From assembly GCA_021833345.1 (NCBI GenBank), contig JAKBFW010000008.1, positions 1-36,727 of the forward strand: 36,727 nt of DNA, read 5' to 3'. Shown here in pieces: positions 24,577-32,408 of the stretch (the stretch's first letter is position 1; each line of letters opens with the position of its first letter). Under the pieces are notes generated by a model. It saw only the letters and a program-made list of their open reading frames with translations, had not been told where the DNA came from and ran no database searches. This stretch comes from Pseudomonadota bacterium. GTDB taxonomy: Bacteria; Actinomycetota; Actinomycetes; Actinomycetales; Cellulomonadaceae. A program made the translations under genes and the position numbers.

Positions 24577-27351
24577 GTGGTTGCGATCCTCGAGAAGGTC
24601 CTCCGCTTCGGCGAAGGGCGGATCGTCAGGAAGCTGCACGGCATCGCGCAGCAGATCAACGCGCTCGAGGACAGCTTCGAGGGCCTGTCGGACGTCGAGC
24701 TCCGGGAGGAGACGGACCGGTTCAAGGCCCGGCTCGCGGATGGCGAGTCGCTCGACGACCTGCTTCCCGAGGCGTTCGCGACGGTCCGCGAGGCGGCCAA
24801 GCGGACGCTCGGCCAGCGGCACTTCGACGTCCAGCTCATGGGTGGCGCCGCACTGCACCTCGGCAACATCGCCGAGATGAAGACCGGTGAGGGCAAGACG
24901 CTCGTCGCGACGCTGCCTGCGTACCTGAACGCGCTCGCCGGCAACGGGGTCCACGTCGTGACGGTGAACGACTACCTCGCGAGCTATCAGGCCGACCTGA
25001 TGGGCCGCGTGTTCCGATTCCTCGGGCTGTCGACCGGGGTGATCCTCTCCAACCAGACGCCCGAGCAGCGGCGTGTCCAGTACGCCGCCGACATCACCTA
25101 CGGGACGAACAACGAGTTCGGGTTCGACTACCTGCGCGACAACATGGCGTGGACGACGGATGAGCTCGTGCAGCGCGGCCACAACTTCGCGATCGTCGAT
25201 GAGGTCGACTCGATCTTGATCGACGAGGCGCGGACGCCGTTGATCATCTCGGGACCGGCGTCGGGTGACGCGAACCGGTGGTATGCGGAGTTCGCCAAGG
25301 TCGTCCGACGGTTGACTCCCGAGGTCGACTACGAGGTGGACGAGGGCAAGCGCACCGTCGGCGTCCTCGAGCCGGGGATCGCGCGCATCGAGGACTACCT
25401 GGGCATCGACAACCTCTACGAGTCCCTGAACACGCCGTTGATCGGGTTCCTGAACAACGCGATCAAGGCCAAGGAGCTCTTCAAGCGCGACAAGGACTAC
25501 GTCGTCATGAACGGCGAGGTCCTCATCGTCGACGAGCACACCGGCCGCATCCTGGCGGGACGCCGCTACAACGAGGGCATGCACCAGGCGATCGAGGCCA
25601 AGGAGGGCGTGAACATCAAGGCCGAGAACCAGACCCTCGCCACGATCACGCTCCAGAACTACTTCCGCCTCTACACCAAGCTCTCGGGCATGACCGGCAC
25701 CGCGGAGACCGAGGCGGCCGAGTTCCAGGGCACGTACTCGCTCGGTGTCGTGCCGATCCCGACGAACATGCCGATGCGTCGTCTCGACCAGGGCGACTTC
25801 GTCTACAAGAACGAGGAAGGCAAGTTCGACGCGGTGGTCGCCGACATCGTCGAACGCCACGCCCTGGGTCAACCCGTCCTGGTCGGCACGGTCAGCGTCG
25901 AGAAGAGCGAGCTGCTGTCCGGCAAGCTGAAGAAGCAGGGTGTCCCGCACGAGGTCCTCAATGCGAAGCAGCATGCGCGCGAGGCGTCGATCGTCGCGCA
26001 GGCGGGACGCAAGGGAGCCGTCACGGTCGCGACGAACATGGCCGGCCGCGGGACGGACATCATGCTCGGGGGCAACGCCGAGTTCATGGCCGTCACGGAC
26101 ATGGCGCAACGAGGGCTGGACCCGGCCGAGAAGCCGGAGGAGTACGAGGCCGCGTGGCCCGCCGCGCTCGCGAAGGCGGCTGCGGCCGTCGCAGCCGAGC
26201 ACGACGAGGTCGTCGAGCTCGGCGGGCTGTACGTGCTGGGGACCGAGCGGCACGAGTCTCGCCGCATCGACAACCAGCTTCGCGGGCGCTCCGGTCGTCA
26301 GGGCGACCCCGGTGAGTCTCGCTTCTACCTGTCGCTGCAGGATGACCTCATGCGCTTGTTCAACTCGGGTCTTGCGGAGTCGATGATGACCCGGGCCGGG
26401 TTCCCGGACGACATGCCTCTCGAGTCGAAGATCGTCACGCGCGGGATCGCGAGCGCGCAGTCGCAGGTCGAGTCGCGCAACTTCGAGATCCGCAAGGACG
26501 TGCTGAAGTACGACGACGTCCTGTCCCGTCAGCGTTCGGTGATCTATGACGAGCGTCGACGCGTGCTCGAGGGGGAGGACCTCGAGGACCAGATCCAGCA
26601 CTTCATCGAGGACGTGCTGACCGCCTACGTCACCGGCGCGACGTCCGAGGGCACGTCCGAGCAGTGGGACCTCGACGCCTTGTGGACCGCGCTGCGGGCC
26701 GTCTACCCCGTCTCGATCACGACGGACGAGGTTCTCGAGCAGGCCGGTGGTGAGGCGCGGGTGACCGCTGAGCTGATCCTGACCGAGGTGCTGAGCGACG
26801 CTCGGCTCGCCTATGCGGCCCGCGAGGAGCTGCTCGGATCGGAGAACCTCCGGCAGCTCGAGCGCCGGGTCGTGCTCTCGGTGCTCGACCGGAAGTGGCG
26901 CGAGCACCTGTACGAGATGGACTACCTCAAGGAGGGCATCGGTCTGCGCGCGATGGCGCAGCGCGATCCTCTCGTCGAGTACCAGCGCGAGGGGTTCCAG
27001 CTGTTCTCCGCGATGACCGACGCGATCAAGGAGGAGTCGGTCGGGTACCTGTTCAACCTCGAGGTGAGGGTTGCCGAGCAGGCCCCGGACGACGCCGAGC
27101 AGACTCCCGAGGTCGAGGCCGTCCGGACGGCACTCGGAGCGGCGGGTCGTCTCGTGGCGAAGGGCATCGACGGCCCTGAGAAGACCGTCCCGCTGCAGTA
27201 CTCGGCGCCGAGCGAGGACGGCAGCACCGTGGAGACGCGGTCCGCCGGCGACTCGGACGGTGACGGTGCGGCCCCGGGCAGTCAGGGCGGGCAGGGCGGG
27301 AACCGTCAGGAACGACGGCGGGCGTCGAAGGCGCAGCACAAGCAGCGCTGA
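24577..27351 (+). CDS. secA: SecA preprotein translocase ATPase
   Basis: The 924-residue motor drives export of unfolded proteins through SecYEG. The start is GTG 24577 with GGAG at 24567-24570. Visible elements include Walker A GEGKT (104-108), Walker B region [14 protein letters not shown] (from 208), NBD2 motif [10 protein letters not shown] (about 490-499) and arginine-finger region [10 protein letters not shown] (about 570-579). The helical scaffold and wing domains follow. The C-terminal tail (from about 880) is acidic and Gly/Ser-rich, ending in a basic [14 protein letters not shown], with no cysteine zinc-binding motif, so SecB-type binding is not expected. The context (after lpqB, comF and hpf, and next to DUF6459) is that of actinobacterial secA1. 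The gene ends 39 bases before the convergent DUF6459 stop, with a hairpin between. Confidence 0.98.
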   Translation: MVAILEKVLRFGEGRIVRKLHGIAQQINALEDSFEGLSDVELREETDRFKARLADGESLDDLLPEAFATVREAAKRTLGQRHFDVQLMGGAALHLGNIAEMKTGEGKTLVATLPAYLNALAGNGVHVVTVNDYLASYQADLMGRVFRFLGLSTGVILSNQTPEQRRVQYAADITYGTNNEFGFDYLRDNMAWTTDELVQRGHNFAIVDEVDSILIDEARTPLIISGPASGDANRWYAEFAKVVRRLTPEVDYEVDEGKRTVGVLEPGIARIEDYLGIDNLYESLNTPLIGFLNNAIKAKELFKRDKDYVVMNGEVLIVDEHTGRILAGRRYNEGMHQAIEAKEGVNIKAENQTLATITLQNYFRLYTKLSGMTGTAETEAAEFQGTYSLGVVPIPTNMPMRRLDQGDFVYKNEEGKFDAVVADIVERHALGQPVLVGTVSVEKSELLSGKLKKQGVPHEVLNAKQHAREASIVAQAGRKGAVTVATNMAGRGTDIMLGGNAEFMAVTDMAQRGLDPAEKPEEYEAAWPAALAKAAAAVAAEHDEVVELGGLYVLGTERHESRRIDNQLRGRSGRQGDPGESRFYLSLQDDLMRLFNSGLAESMMTRAGFPDDMPLESKIVTRGIASAQSQVESRNFEIRKDVLKYDDVLSRQRSVIYDERRRVLEGEDLEDQIQHFIEDVLTAYVTGATSEGTSEQWDLDALWTALRAVYPVSITTDEVLEQAGGEARVTAELILTEVLSDARLAYAAREELLGSENLRQLERRVVLSVLDRKWREHLYEMDYLKEGIGLRAMAQRDPLVEYQREGFQLFSAMTDAIKEESVGYLFNLEVRVAEQAPDDAEQTPEVEAVRTALGAAGRLVAKGIDGPEKTVPLQYSAPSEDGSTVETRSAGDSDGDGAAPGSQGGQGGNRQERRRASKAQHKQR

Positions 27352-27358
27352 CCTCGTC

Positions 27359-27390
27359 GCCGGAGCGGCGGGCGGCCGAGCCCGTCCGGC
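27359..27390. terminator. Bidirectional hairpin between secA and DUF6459
   Basis: GCCGGA/TCCGGC forms the outer stem and CGGGC/GCCCG the inner stem, with a 4-base bulge and a 6-base loop. It fills the gap between two convergent genes. Confidence 0.6.
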
Positions 27391-27927
27391 TCAGCCGATC
27401 TCGAGTGCCACGCCCCGCCACGCGCCGCGATGAACCTCCATCCGCAGGGCGACGGCGCGGACCTGCGGTCCGTCGTCGACCACCACGGTTGCCTCGACGG
27501 CGTCGGTCCCGAAACGGCACAGCCGCACGCGTCGGATCGTGGTGCGCATCCCGGCCTGGGAGACCTGGATGCCGGTCGTGAGTGCGGCCCGGCGCCCCAC
27601 GGCGTCGTACACCGCCGGGGTCAGCCATCGCACGAGCTGGCCGAGCGGTCGCGCTCCGCGGATCACCTCGACCGCGGCCTGGGCGAGGGCGCAGCACGCC
27701 GGCATGGGGTCGGGGGCGTCGCCGACGTCCGGCTTGGTGAGGTGCCCGCCGCTCGAGGGTCGCGGTAGGGCAGGACGATCGAGCCGGACCCGGATCGCCG
27801 GTGCCGTCCGCGCAAGCACGGCAGGTGACTCGTGCCGCGGTGCGACCGAGGCGTGCACGGGAGGTGGGGTCTGGGTGGGCGCATGCGGGCGGTCCACCGC
27901 GAGCAGTGCCCCGTGGGTGGCCGTCAT
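27391..27927 (-). CDS. Rv3235 family protein (DUF6459)
   Basis: The ATG at 27927 overlaps the LysM gene stop (ATGA), giving a 178-residue product. A Pro/His-rich disordered N-terminus (1-75) precedes a folded domain with CALAQAAVEVIRGARPLGQLVRWLTPAVYDAV and a beta-rich end (RLCRFGTDAVEATVVV, RAVALRMEVHRGAWRGVALEIG). Sequence and position beside secA match the actinobacterial Rv3235/DUF6459 family. The function is unknown. The fold of the second half (helix then strands) recalls small NTF2-like domains, but this is only an impression. Coupling to a LysM protein hints at an envelope link. Confidence 0.8.
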   Translation of the reverse strand: MTATHGALLAVDRPHAPTQTPPPVHASVAPRHESPAVLARTAPAIRVRLDRPALPRPSSGGHLTKPDVGDAPDPMPACCALAQAAVEVIRGARPLGQLVRWLTPAVYDAVGRRAALTTGIQVSQAGMRTTIRRVRLCRFGTDAVEATVVVDDGPQVRAVALRMEVHRGAWRGVALEIG

Positions 27928-28658
27928 GAGGTGCTTCCGCCCGCAGCCGGGGCCTCCGACGTCGCGTGCGGGGGGCGCAGGACCTGCCCTGGCTTCAGCA
28001 GGTTCGGGTCGCCTCCGACCGTTCCGACGTTCGCGCTGTACCACGCCGGCCACGCGCGAGCGATCGCCGCGTCGTCTGCGCCGGGTGGGAGGTGCGCGGC
28101 CGCGATCGACCAGAGGGTGTCGCCCGAACGGACGATGTGGTCTCCGGCGCTCGGACGACTCGTCGCCGGCGCCGCACCGCTGTCGCGCCGGACCTCGCTG
28201 ACCGTGCTCACGGGTGGCGTCGGGGACGACGGCGCTGTGTCGGCCGTTCGAGTCGTGGTGACGGTCCAGCCGAGCTCGACGGTGGCGGGGTCGACCGTGG
28301 CCGCCTGGGCAACACCGCCGAGACTCAGCCCTACGCCTGCTGCGACCGCGGAGACGAGCGCGCGTCGGACCGCGCGAGGGGCCCAGCGCTGGACCGCTCG
28401 CTCACCTCGTCGCCAGCTTCGACCGACGAGTCGCGCAGCGAGACAGCTCGTGGCGAGCAGGAGCGATCCGGTCAACCACGCCCCCACGCAGGCGCCGATG
28501 ACGCTGGCCGCCAGCGCGACGAGCGTGTCCACGGTGGGGCGGTCGGTGAGCTGTGCGAGGTCGGCGCTCCTGCCGACCAAAGCCACGGTCACGGCGGCCG
28601 CGGCGATCGTGCCGAGCGGAAGGGCGAGAGGTGCGGTCGAACCGCGAGGTCGTGTCAT
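27924..28658 (-). CDS. LysM-domain membrane protein
   Basis: The 244-residue protein has hydrophobic segments at about 13-29, 46-73 and 99-120 and a Thr/Pro/Ser-rich spacer. A C-terminal LysM domain lies at about 173-229 (IVRSGDTLWSIAAAHLP, then GDPNLLKPGQVLRPP). LysM binds peptidoglycan N-acetylglucosamine, so the C-terminus should face the wall while the protein is held in the membrane. No catalytic domain is present. It is the first gene of a two-gene unit with DUF6459. Upstream lies an AT-rich island that probably holds its promoter. The ATG start has only a weak binding site. Confidence 0.85.
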   Translation of the reverse strand: MTRPRGSTAPLALPLGTIAAAAVTVALVGRSADLAQLTDRPTVDTLVALAASVIGACVGAWLTGSLLLATSCLAARLVGRSWRRGERAVQRWAPRAVRRALVSAVAAGVGLSLGGVAQAATVDPATVELGWTVTTTRTADTAPSSPTPPVSTVSEVRRDSGAAPATSRPSAGDHIVRSGDTLWSIAAAHLPPGADDAAIARAWPAWYSANVGTVGGDPNLLKPGQVLRPPHATSEAPAAGGSTS

Positions 28659-28680
28659 GGCGTGCTCGTCTCGTGTGAGG

Positions 28681-28750
28681 GATGATCATGTCGTCTGATG
28701 GTCTTCAGGATCATTTGATTGCATTAGATGCATCTAGACCCGACTAGGTG
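28681..28750. promoter_or_regulatory. AT-rich island with 10-bp-phased repeats upstream of the LysM gene
   Basis: This stretch is far richer in A and T than its surroundings. CATTTGATTG (28712-28721) and CATTAGATGC (28722-28731) are tandem, in exact 10-base register, followed by ATCTAGACCC in the same register; GATGATCATG and GTCTGATGG precede them. On the minus strand TCTAAT (28728-28723) could be a -10 for the LysM gene. Head-to-tail repeats at one helical turn suit BldC/MerR-like regulators, and such a protein is encoded at 29898-30134. Between 28751 and 28878 I see only a TGTCCACAGGTC element (28792-28803), also found at 30172. Confidence 0.4.
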
Positions 28751-28878
28751 TACGCCATGATGGTCTGCGTCGTCCAGTCAGGGTGTGGTGATGTCCACAG
28801 GTCGCGCCGCACCGGTGCGCCGTCGCCGACGGGTGACAGGCGGCGCTTCCGGCAGGGCGCTGCCGTAGGCACCTGGAC

Positions 28879-29180
28879 GTGCCGCGGGTACCCGGTTCCC
28901 TCAGCTTCGACTTGACCGTGGGTGGGGTGCGCGTGGCCCTGTCCCGGCCCGCCTCCTTCTGGGCGTTCCCCTGGGCACCTTCGAGTGCGGCCTCGACCCC
29001 CGTCGCGATCGGTGGCGGCGCGGCGTTCCGGCTCTCCGACGTCGTCGCGCTCGCGGCCCAGCGCGGCGTGGCGGCGTCGGCGCCGGGCGCGTCGGGCTGC
29101 TCGCCTTCGCCGGCATCATCGGCTTCGCGCAGGGACGTGGGCGTCGCTCCGCACCCGCGTCGACGGTGGCGCGCAGCTGA
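28879..29180 (+). pseudogene. Possible small gene broken by a frameshift
   Basis: From GTG 28879 the frame reads VPRVPGSLSFDLTVGG and continues as RPASFWAFPWAP with strongly GC-ending codons. From about 29085 it turns into a Ser/Pro/Ala-rich run with poor codon use. At that point the frame shifted by -1 becomes good: GRVGLLAFAGIIGFAQGRGRR, ending at TGA 29178-29180. Together they would make a protein of about 100 residues with one membrane segment near its end. I do not recognise the family. A recent 1-base deletion, programmed slippage, or chance are all possible; opposite-strand frames share the same wobble positions, so the strand is not certain. From 29181 to 29344 I see no feature. Confidence 0.3.
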
Positions 29181-29344
29181 CGAAACCTCGTCGAGACGAC
29201 AGGGCCGACCCGCACGGCGATGAACTCGGCGCGCACGAGCTCGAATCGGTGGATCGTGGGCCGCTCTCGGCGATCGGGACTGCGAACTTCGGCCGGAGGA
29301 CGGATCGATCGGCCGAACACCCGTGCGGGTGCCGGTCATGCCTC

Positions 29345-29350
29345 TACCGT
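29345..29350 (+). promoter_or_regulatory. -10-like element of the two-repeat barrel gene
   Basis: TACCGT is followed by GGTCCG and the GTG at 29357, the same leaderless layout seen at several other genes in the window. Confidence 0.4.
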
Positions 29351-29356
29351 GGTCCG

Positions 29357-29884
29357 GTGCGGTGGGAGGCGTTGTTCGAGGATCTGGAGTCACAGCTCGA
29401 CGCGGCGCATGCGGCGAATCGTGCGGTGGAGGTCGCCGAGCGGACCCGTACCGAGCGGGCGTCGGTGACGCTCGGCGACCGATTCCGCGCGGCACGCGGG
29501 AGCCGTGTCTCGCTACGGCTGCGGGACGGTGAGGCGGTGTCGGGAGACCTCGTCGAGCTGGCGGAGCAATGGCTCCTGCTGGCGGACGGGCGGCGGCAGC
29601 TGCTCGTGCCGACAGCTGCGGTCGGCTGGGTTGGCGGTCTCGGCATGCATGCGACGACGGGCGGCGGGCTGGTCGTCCGACGCCTGACCATGGGTCACGT
29701 GCTCCGCGCCCTCGCACGCGACCGGGTCCATGTCCGTGTCCAGGCGCACGGCGTCGAGCTGGCAGGCCGCCTGGATGCGGTCGGGGCCGATCATGTGGAC
29801 GTCGTCGTCGTCGCGGAGGGAGGAAGGACGGGGTCCGTGTGGGCCGTCCCTTTCGACGCGCTGGACGTCATCCGGTCAGGGTGA
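29357..29884 (+). CDS. Hypothetical protein with two tandem Sm/SH3-like barrel repeats
   Basis: The 175-residue product starts at GTG 29357. A charged helical N-terminus (1-47, WEALFEDLESQLDAAH) precedes two related segments of about 50 residues: 49-94 (RVSLRLRDGEAVSGDLV, LVPTAAVGWVGG) and 121-175 (RVHVRVQAHGVELAGRL, WAVPFDALDVI). Both follow the pattern RV-x-[LV]-R-x(4)-G-x(2)-[VL]-x-G-x-L, then a hydrophobic strand and VP-x(2)-A-[VL], which is how Sm-like or SH3-like small beta barrels look. I know no named family for it. RNA binding is one possibility, structural or protein binding another. It converges on the HTH gene (13-base gap). Confidence 0.72.
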   Translation: MRWEALFEDLESQLDAAHAANRAVEVAERTRTERASVTLGDRFRAARGSRVSLRLRDGEAVSGDLVELAEQWLLLADGRRQLLVPTAAVGWVGGLGMHATTGGGLVVRRLTMGHVLRALARDRVHVRVQAHGVELAGRLDAVGADHVDVVVVAEGGRTGSVWAVPFDALDVIRSG

Positions 29885-29897
29885 GCGGCGTGCGACC

Positions 29898-30134
29898 TCA
29901 GCGTGGGGTCGGCTGGTCCGCCGCGGTCGCCTCGTCCGAATCGATCCGGGCGCGGGTCTGGGCGTACATCCGCTGGATGTACGCCTCGAGCTCGGTCGCC
30001 TCGACGCGCCAGATCCCTCGCCCGCCGAGCTGGATGGCTGGGAGGTCGCCGGACCGGACGAGCGCGTACGCCTGGGGTGTGGAGATGTTCAGCACCTCCG
30101 TGACGTCGGCGAGAGTCAGGAAACGCTGGGTCAT
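29898..30134 (-). CDS. BldC/excisionase-type helix-turn-helix protein
   Basis: The 78-residue protein is a compact MerR-like/HTH_17 domain. LTLADVTEVLNISTPQAYALVRSGDLPAI (7-34) is the helix-turn-helix plus first wing strand, and GGRGIWRVEATELEAYIQRMY (38-58) is the wing and last helix, followed by an acidic tail. Such proteins include BldC, which binds AT-rich direct repeats by head-to-tail polymerisation, and phage excisionases. No phage genes are nearby, so a chromosomal regulator is likelier. The ATG is preceded at 6 bases by CAGACT (30146-30141, minus strand), again a leaderless layout. Possible targets include its own divergent region and the AT-rich island at 28681-28750. Confidence 0.85.
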   Translation of the reverse strand: MTQRFLTLADVTEVLNISTPQAYALVRSGDLPAIQLGGRGIWRVEATELEAYIQRMYAQTRARIDSDEATAADQPTPR

Positions 30135-30170
30135 GGCAGAAGTCTGGCATGCCCGCGGCGGAGCGCGATC

Positions 30171-30179
30171 TTGTCCACA
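30171..30179 (+). promoter_or_regulatory. DnaA-box-like 9-mer TTGTCCACA
   Basis: TTGTCCACA is the preferred DnaA box of high-GC actinobacteria. It stands alone in the 152-base region between the divergent HTH and SAF genes, so it is not an origin. DnaA-linked regulation or chance are both possible. Confidence 0.35.
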
Positions 30180-30286
30180 GGTCCTAGGCGGCCGGGTCCT
30201 CGAGTCGGCATGATGGTGCCCGCAACGTCCGGAATGCCCGAATCCGGAGGCTCCGGCGCGGGTGGCGATGTGAGGATGGACACCAG

Positions 30287-30961
30287 ATGGACAGCTCGAT
30301 CGGGGGGCCGGTCGCGTCGAGGTTGCGCAGACCCAGCTGGCGCGACCCGCGACTCACGGTCGGGATCGTGCTCGTCGCGTCGTCGGTAGCGCTCGGCTCC
30401 TGGCTCGTGGGTGCGGCCCAGGCGACGACGGGTGTCTATGTCGCGCGAAGCACTCTCGTGCCCGGAGAGACCATCAGGACCGACCGGCTCGTGGTCGTCC
30501 AGGCCAGGCTCGACGCTGCGCAGGCAGCGCGCTACGTCGCGGCGGACGCGGATCTGCCGGACGACGCGGTGGCGCTGCGGGTTGTCGCCTCGGGCGAGCT
30601 GCTTCCACGCGACGCTCTCGGTGCGACGGCGGAGGTCGACGTGCGGCCGGTGCCGATCAGCCTCGACACCGAGCCCGCGGCGGGCGTCGTCGCAGGCTCG
30701 CTCGTCGACCTCTGGTCGGTGCCGCCGCAGCCTTCGGCATCCGGAGCGACGGATGGATCAGGCCCCGCGACGTCGACGCCTGCCCTTCTTGCCGAGCGGC
30801 TGACCGTGGCACAGGTCGCGCGGCCCAGCGGATCGTTCGCCGTCGGCGGGAGGACGGTCGTGCATGTGCTCGTGCCCGTCACCGATCTTCCTGACGTGCT
30901 CGCCGCGCTCTCGGGCGACGCGACCATGCACGTGATGCTCGTCCCCGGGACCGGGGGCTGA
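30287..30961 (+). CDS. SAF-domain membrane protein, CpaB/RcpC-like
   Basis: The 224-residue protein has a cytoplasmic basic N-terminus, one membrane helix (24-44) and an extracytoplasmic SAF domain (about 49-113; YVARSTLVPGETIRTDRLVVV and GELLPRDAL). A second half resembles the C-terminal part of CpaB-type pilus proteins (VDLWSVPP, LLAERLTVAQVARP, VLVPVTDLPDVLAAL). CpaB/RcpC proteins take part in Flp/Tad pilus assembly. The next gene, 3 bases on, is CpaE-like, which supports this. No TadA ATPase, TadB/C or Flp pilin gene lies in the window, so the pair may serve pili encoded elsewhere or have another role. Confidence 0.78.
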   Translation: MDSSIGGPVASRLRRPSWRDPRLTVGIVLVASSVALGSWLVGAAQATTGVYVARSTLVPGETIRTDRLVVVQARLDAAQAARYVAADADLPDDAVALRVVASGELLPRDALGATAEVDVRPVPISLDTEPAAGVVAGSLVDLWSVPPQPSASGATDGSGPATSTPALLAERLTVAQVARPSGSFAVGGRTVVHVLVPVTDLPDVLAALSGDATMHVMLVPGTGG

Positions 30962-30964
30962 CCG

Positions 30965-32353
30965 GTGGTGGTGTCAGGCGTGCTGTGCGCTGTCAGGGGA
31001 GCGCCGGAGGAGGACATCGTGATGTCGCTCGACGCTGCCGGTCGCGGGGTCGAGGTCACGCGCCGGTGCGCCGATCTGACGGAGCTCCTCGCGGCGGCCG
31101 GCGCCGGCCTCGGCCGGTTCGCGGTCGTCTCCGGCGACCTTCCCGGCCTCGATCGGGAGGCGATCGCACAGCTGAGGTCCTGCGGCGTCATGGTGCTGGC
31201 GATCGTCGACCCCGACCGTCCGTGGGAGCGCGAGAAGATCGAGGCGCTCGGCGTGGCGGCCGTGCTCGACCTCTCCACACCGGACCAGGGAGGAGAAGGC
31301 CTGTCCCCGGGCGGCCTCGGCGCCGGCGTCGTGACGGCTGTTCGTCGGCTTCTCGACACGGGGGACGCCGCAGCGGACCGGCGAGACGACGGCCCGGGCG
31401 ATGACAGGGGGTGTGGCGCATCGACCGTGGGCGCGAATCCACCGGTCACCGACGCGGGCGGCGATGCGATCGCCGGGCGCATGGTCGTCGTCTGGGGACC
31501 TACCGGAGCGCCGGGGCGGACGACGCTCGCGGTCAACCTCGCTGCCGAGCTCGCCGCACTGGGCGGCCCAGTCGTCCTGGTGGATGCCGACACGTACGGA
31601 GGCACGGTCGCGCAGCTCGTCGGGATGCTTGACGAGGCCCCAGGTCTCGCAGCCGCCACGAGGGCGGCGGGCAACGGGGTGCTCGACGTCCCGACGCTCA
31701 CCCGGCTCGCGCCGGTGCTGTCGCCCGGCCTGCGGGTCCTCACGGGGATATCCCGCGCCGATCGGTGGACCGAGCTCCCGGCGTCGGCGCTGGAGGTCGT
31801 CTGGGGTCTGCTTCGAACCGTGGTGCCGTGGACCGTCGTCGACACCGGCTTCTGTCTCGAGCGCGACGAGGTCTTGAGCTACGACACCCGCGCACCGAGC
31901 CGGAACGCCGCGACGCTGAGCGCGATCGAGACGGCTGACGTGCTCGTGGTCGTCGGTGGCGGTGACCCGATCGGGATCCACCGGCTCGTCCGGGCGCTCG
32001 ACGAGGTCAGTGGCCTGACGCACGGGACGCGACAGGTCGTCGTCGCCAACCGCGTCCGGGCAGGAACGGCCGGGCCACGTCCGGGCGCGGCGATCCGGCA
32101 GGCGCTCGAGCGCTACGCGGGCGTGCGTGACGTCGTCCTCGTGCCGGACGACGCGGCCGCCGTCGACGATGCCGTCCTGTCGGGCCGATTCCTGCGCGAG
32201 GTGGCCCCCGCATCGTCCGCACGTCGGGCGATCGAGTCGTTGGCCGTGACACTCGTCACCGAGGTCGCGATCCGGCCCGAGGCACCCGGTGCGCCCGGCG
32301 TCGCGTCCTCGTGGGCGGCGACCGGGGTGGTCGGTCGCCGGTCGCGGGTATGA
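30965..32353 (+). CDS. CpaE/TadZ-like P-loop ATPase
   Basis: From GTG 30965 the protein has 462 residues. The N-terminal half (1-130) resembles a degenerate receiver domain as in CpaE (VVSGDLPGLDREAIAQLRSCGVMVLAIV). A MinD/ParA-like domain begins near 172. Its nucleotide loop reads GPTGAPGRTT (178-187): neither the deviant-Walker lysine nor the P-loop lysine is present, the latter replaced by Arg185. VLVDADTYGG (205-214) and VPWTVVDTGF follow as the Walker A' and B regions. TadZ/CpaE proteins position Tad pilus machinery at the pole. With this loop, ATP hydrolysis may be weak or absent. It is tightly linked to the SAF gene. Confidence 0.8.
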   Translation: MVVSGVLCAVRGAPEEDIVMSLDAAGRGVEVTRRCADLTELLAAAGAGLGRFAVVSGDLPGLDREAIAQLRSCGVMVLAIVDPDRPWEREKIEALGVAAVLDLSTPDQGGEGLSPGGLGAGVVTAVRRLLDTGDAAADRRDDGPGDDRGCGASTVGANPPVTDAGGDAIAGRMVVVWGPTGAPGRTTLAVNLAAELAALGGPVVLVDADTYGGTVAQLVGMLDEAPGLAAATRAAGNGVLDVPTLTRLAPVLSPGLRVLTGISRADRWTELPASALEVVWGLLRTVVPWTVVDTGFCLERDEVLSYDTRAPSRNAATLSAIETADVLVVVGGGDPIGIHRLVRALDEVSGLTHGTRQVVVANRVRAGTAGPRPGAAIRQALERYAGVRDVVLVPDDAAAVDDAVLSGRFLREVAPASSARRAIESLAVTLVTEVAIRPEAPGAPGVASSWAATGVVGRRSRV

Positions 32354-32396
32354 CACGCCGCCGGGTCCTCGGACGGCGCGGCGCCGGTCGGACGGG

Positions 32397-32402
32397 CAGA
32401 CT
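32397..32402 (+). promoter_or_regulatory. -10-like element of the DUF6912 gene
   Basis: CAGACT is followed by GGGCGC and GTG 32409, the leaderless layout. Confidence 0.35.
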
Positions 32403-32408
32403 GGGCGC

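Noticed and set aside
24556-27339. 927-codon minus-strand ORF opposite secA
   Set aside because: It mirrors secA over its full length in the frame that shares wobble positions, which high GC content keeps open. The peptide is low-complexity and the secA match is unambiguous.
28901-29320. Minus-strand ORF in the 28.7-29.3 kb gap
   Set aside because: The product is an Arg/Pro-rich string with no fold-like pattern. It uses the same wobble positions as the plus-strand candidate only in part, so I do not call it a gene.
29898-30134. Phage excisionase reading of the small HTH gene
   Set aside because: No integrase, attachment-site repeat or phage gene is nearby, and the surroundings are conserved core genes, so a chromosomal BldC-like regulator is likelier.
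30228-30256. Three TCCGG(A) copies upstream of the SAF gene
   Set aside because: Short GC-rich motifs of this kind are expected by chance here, and spacing is irregular.
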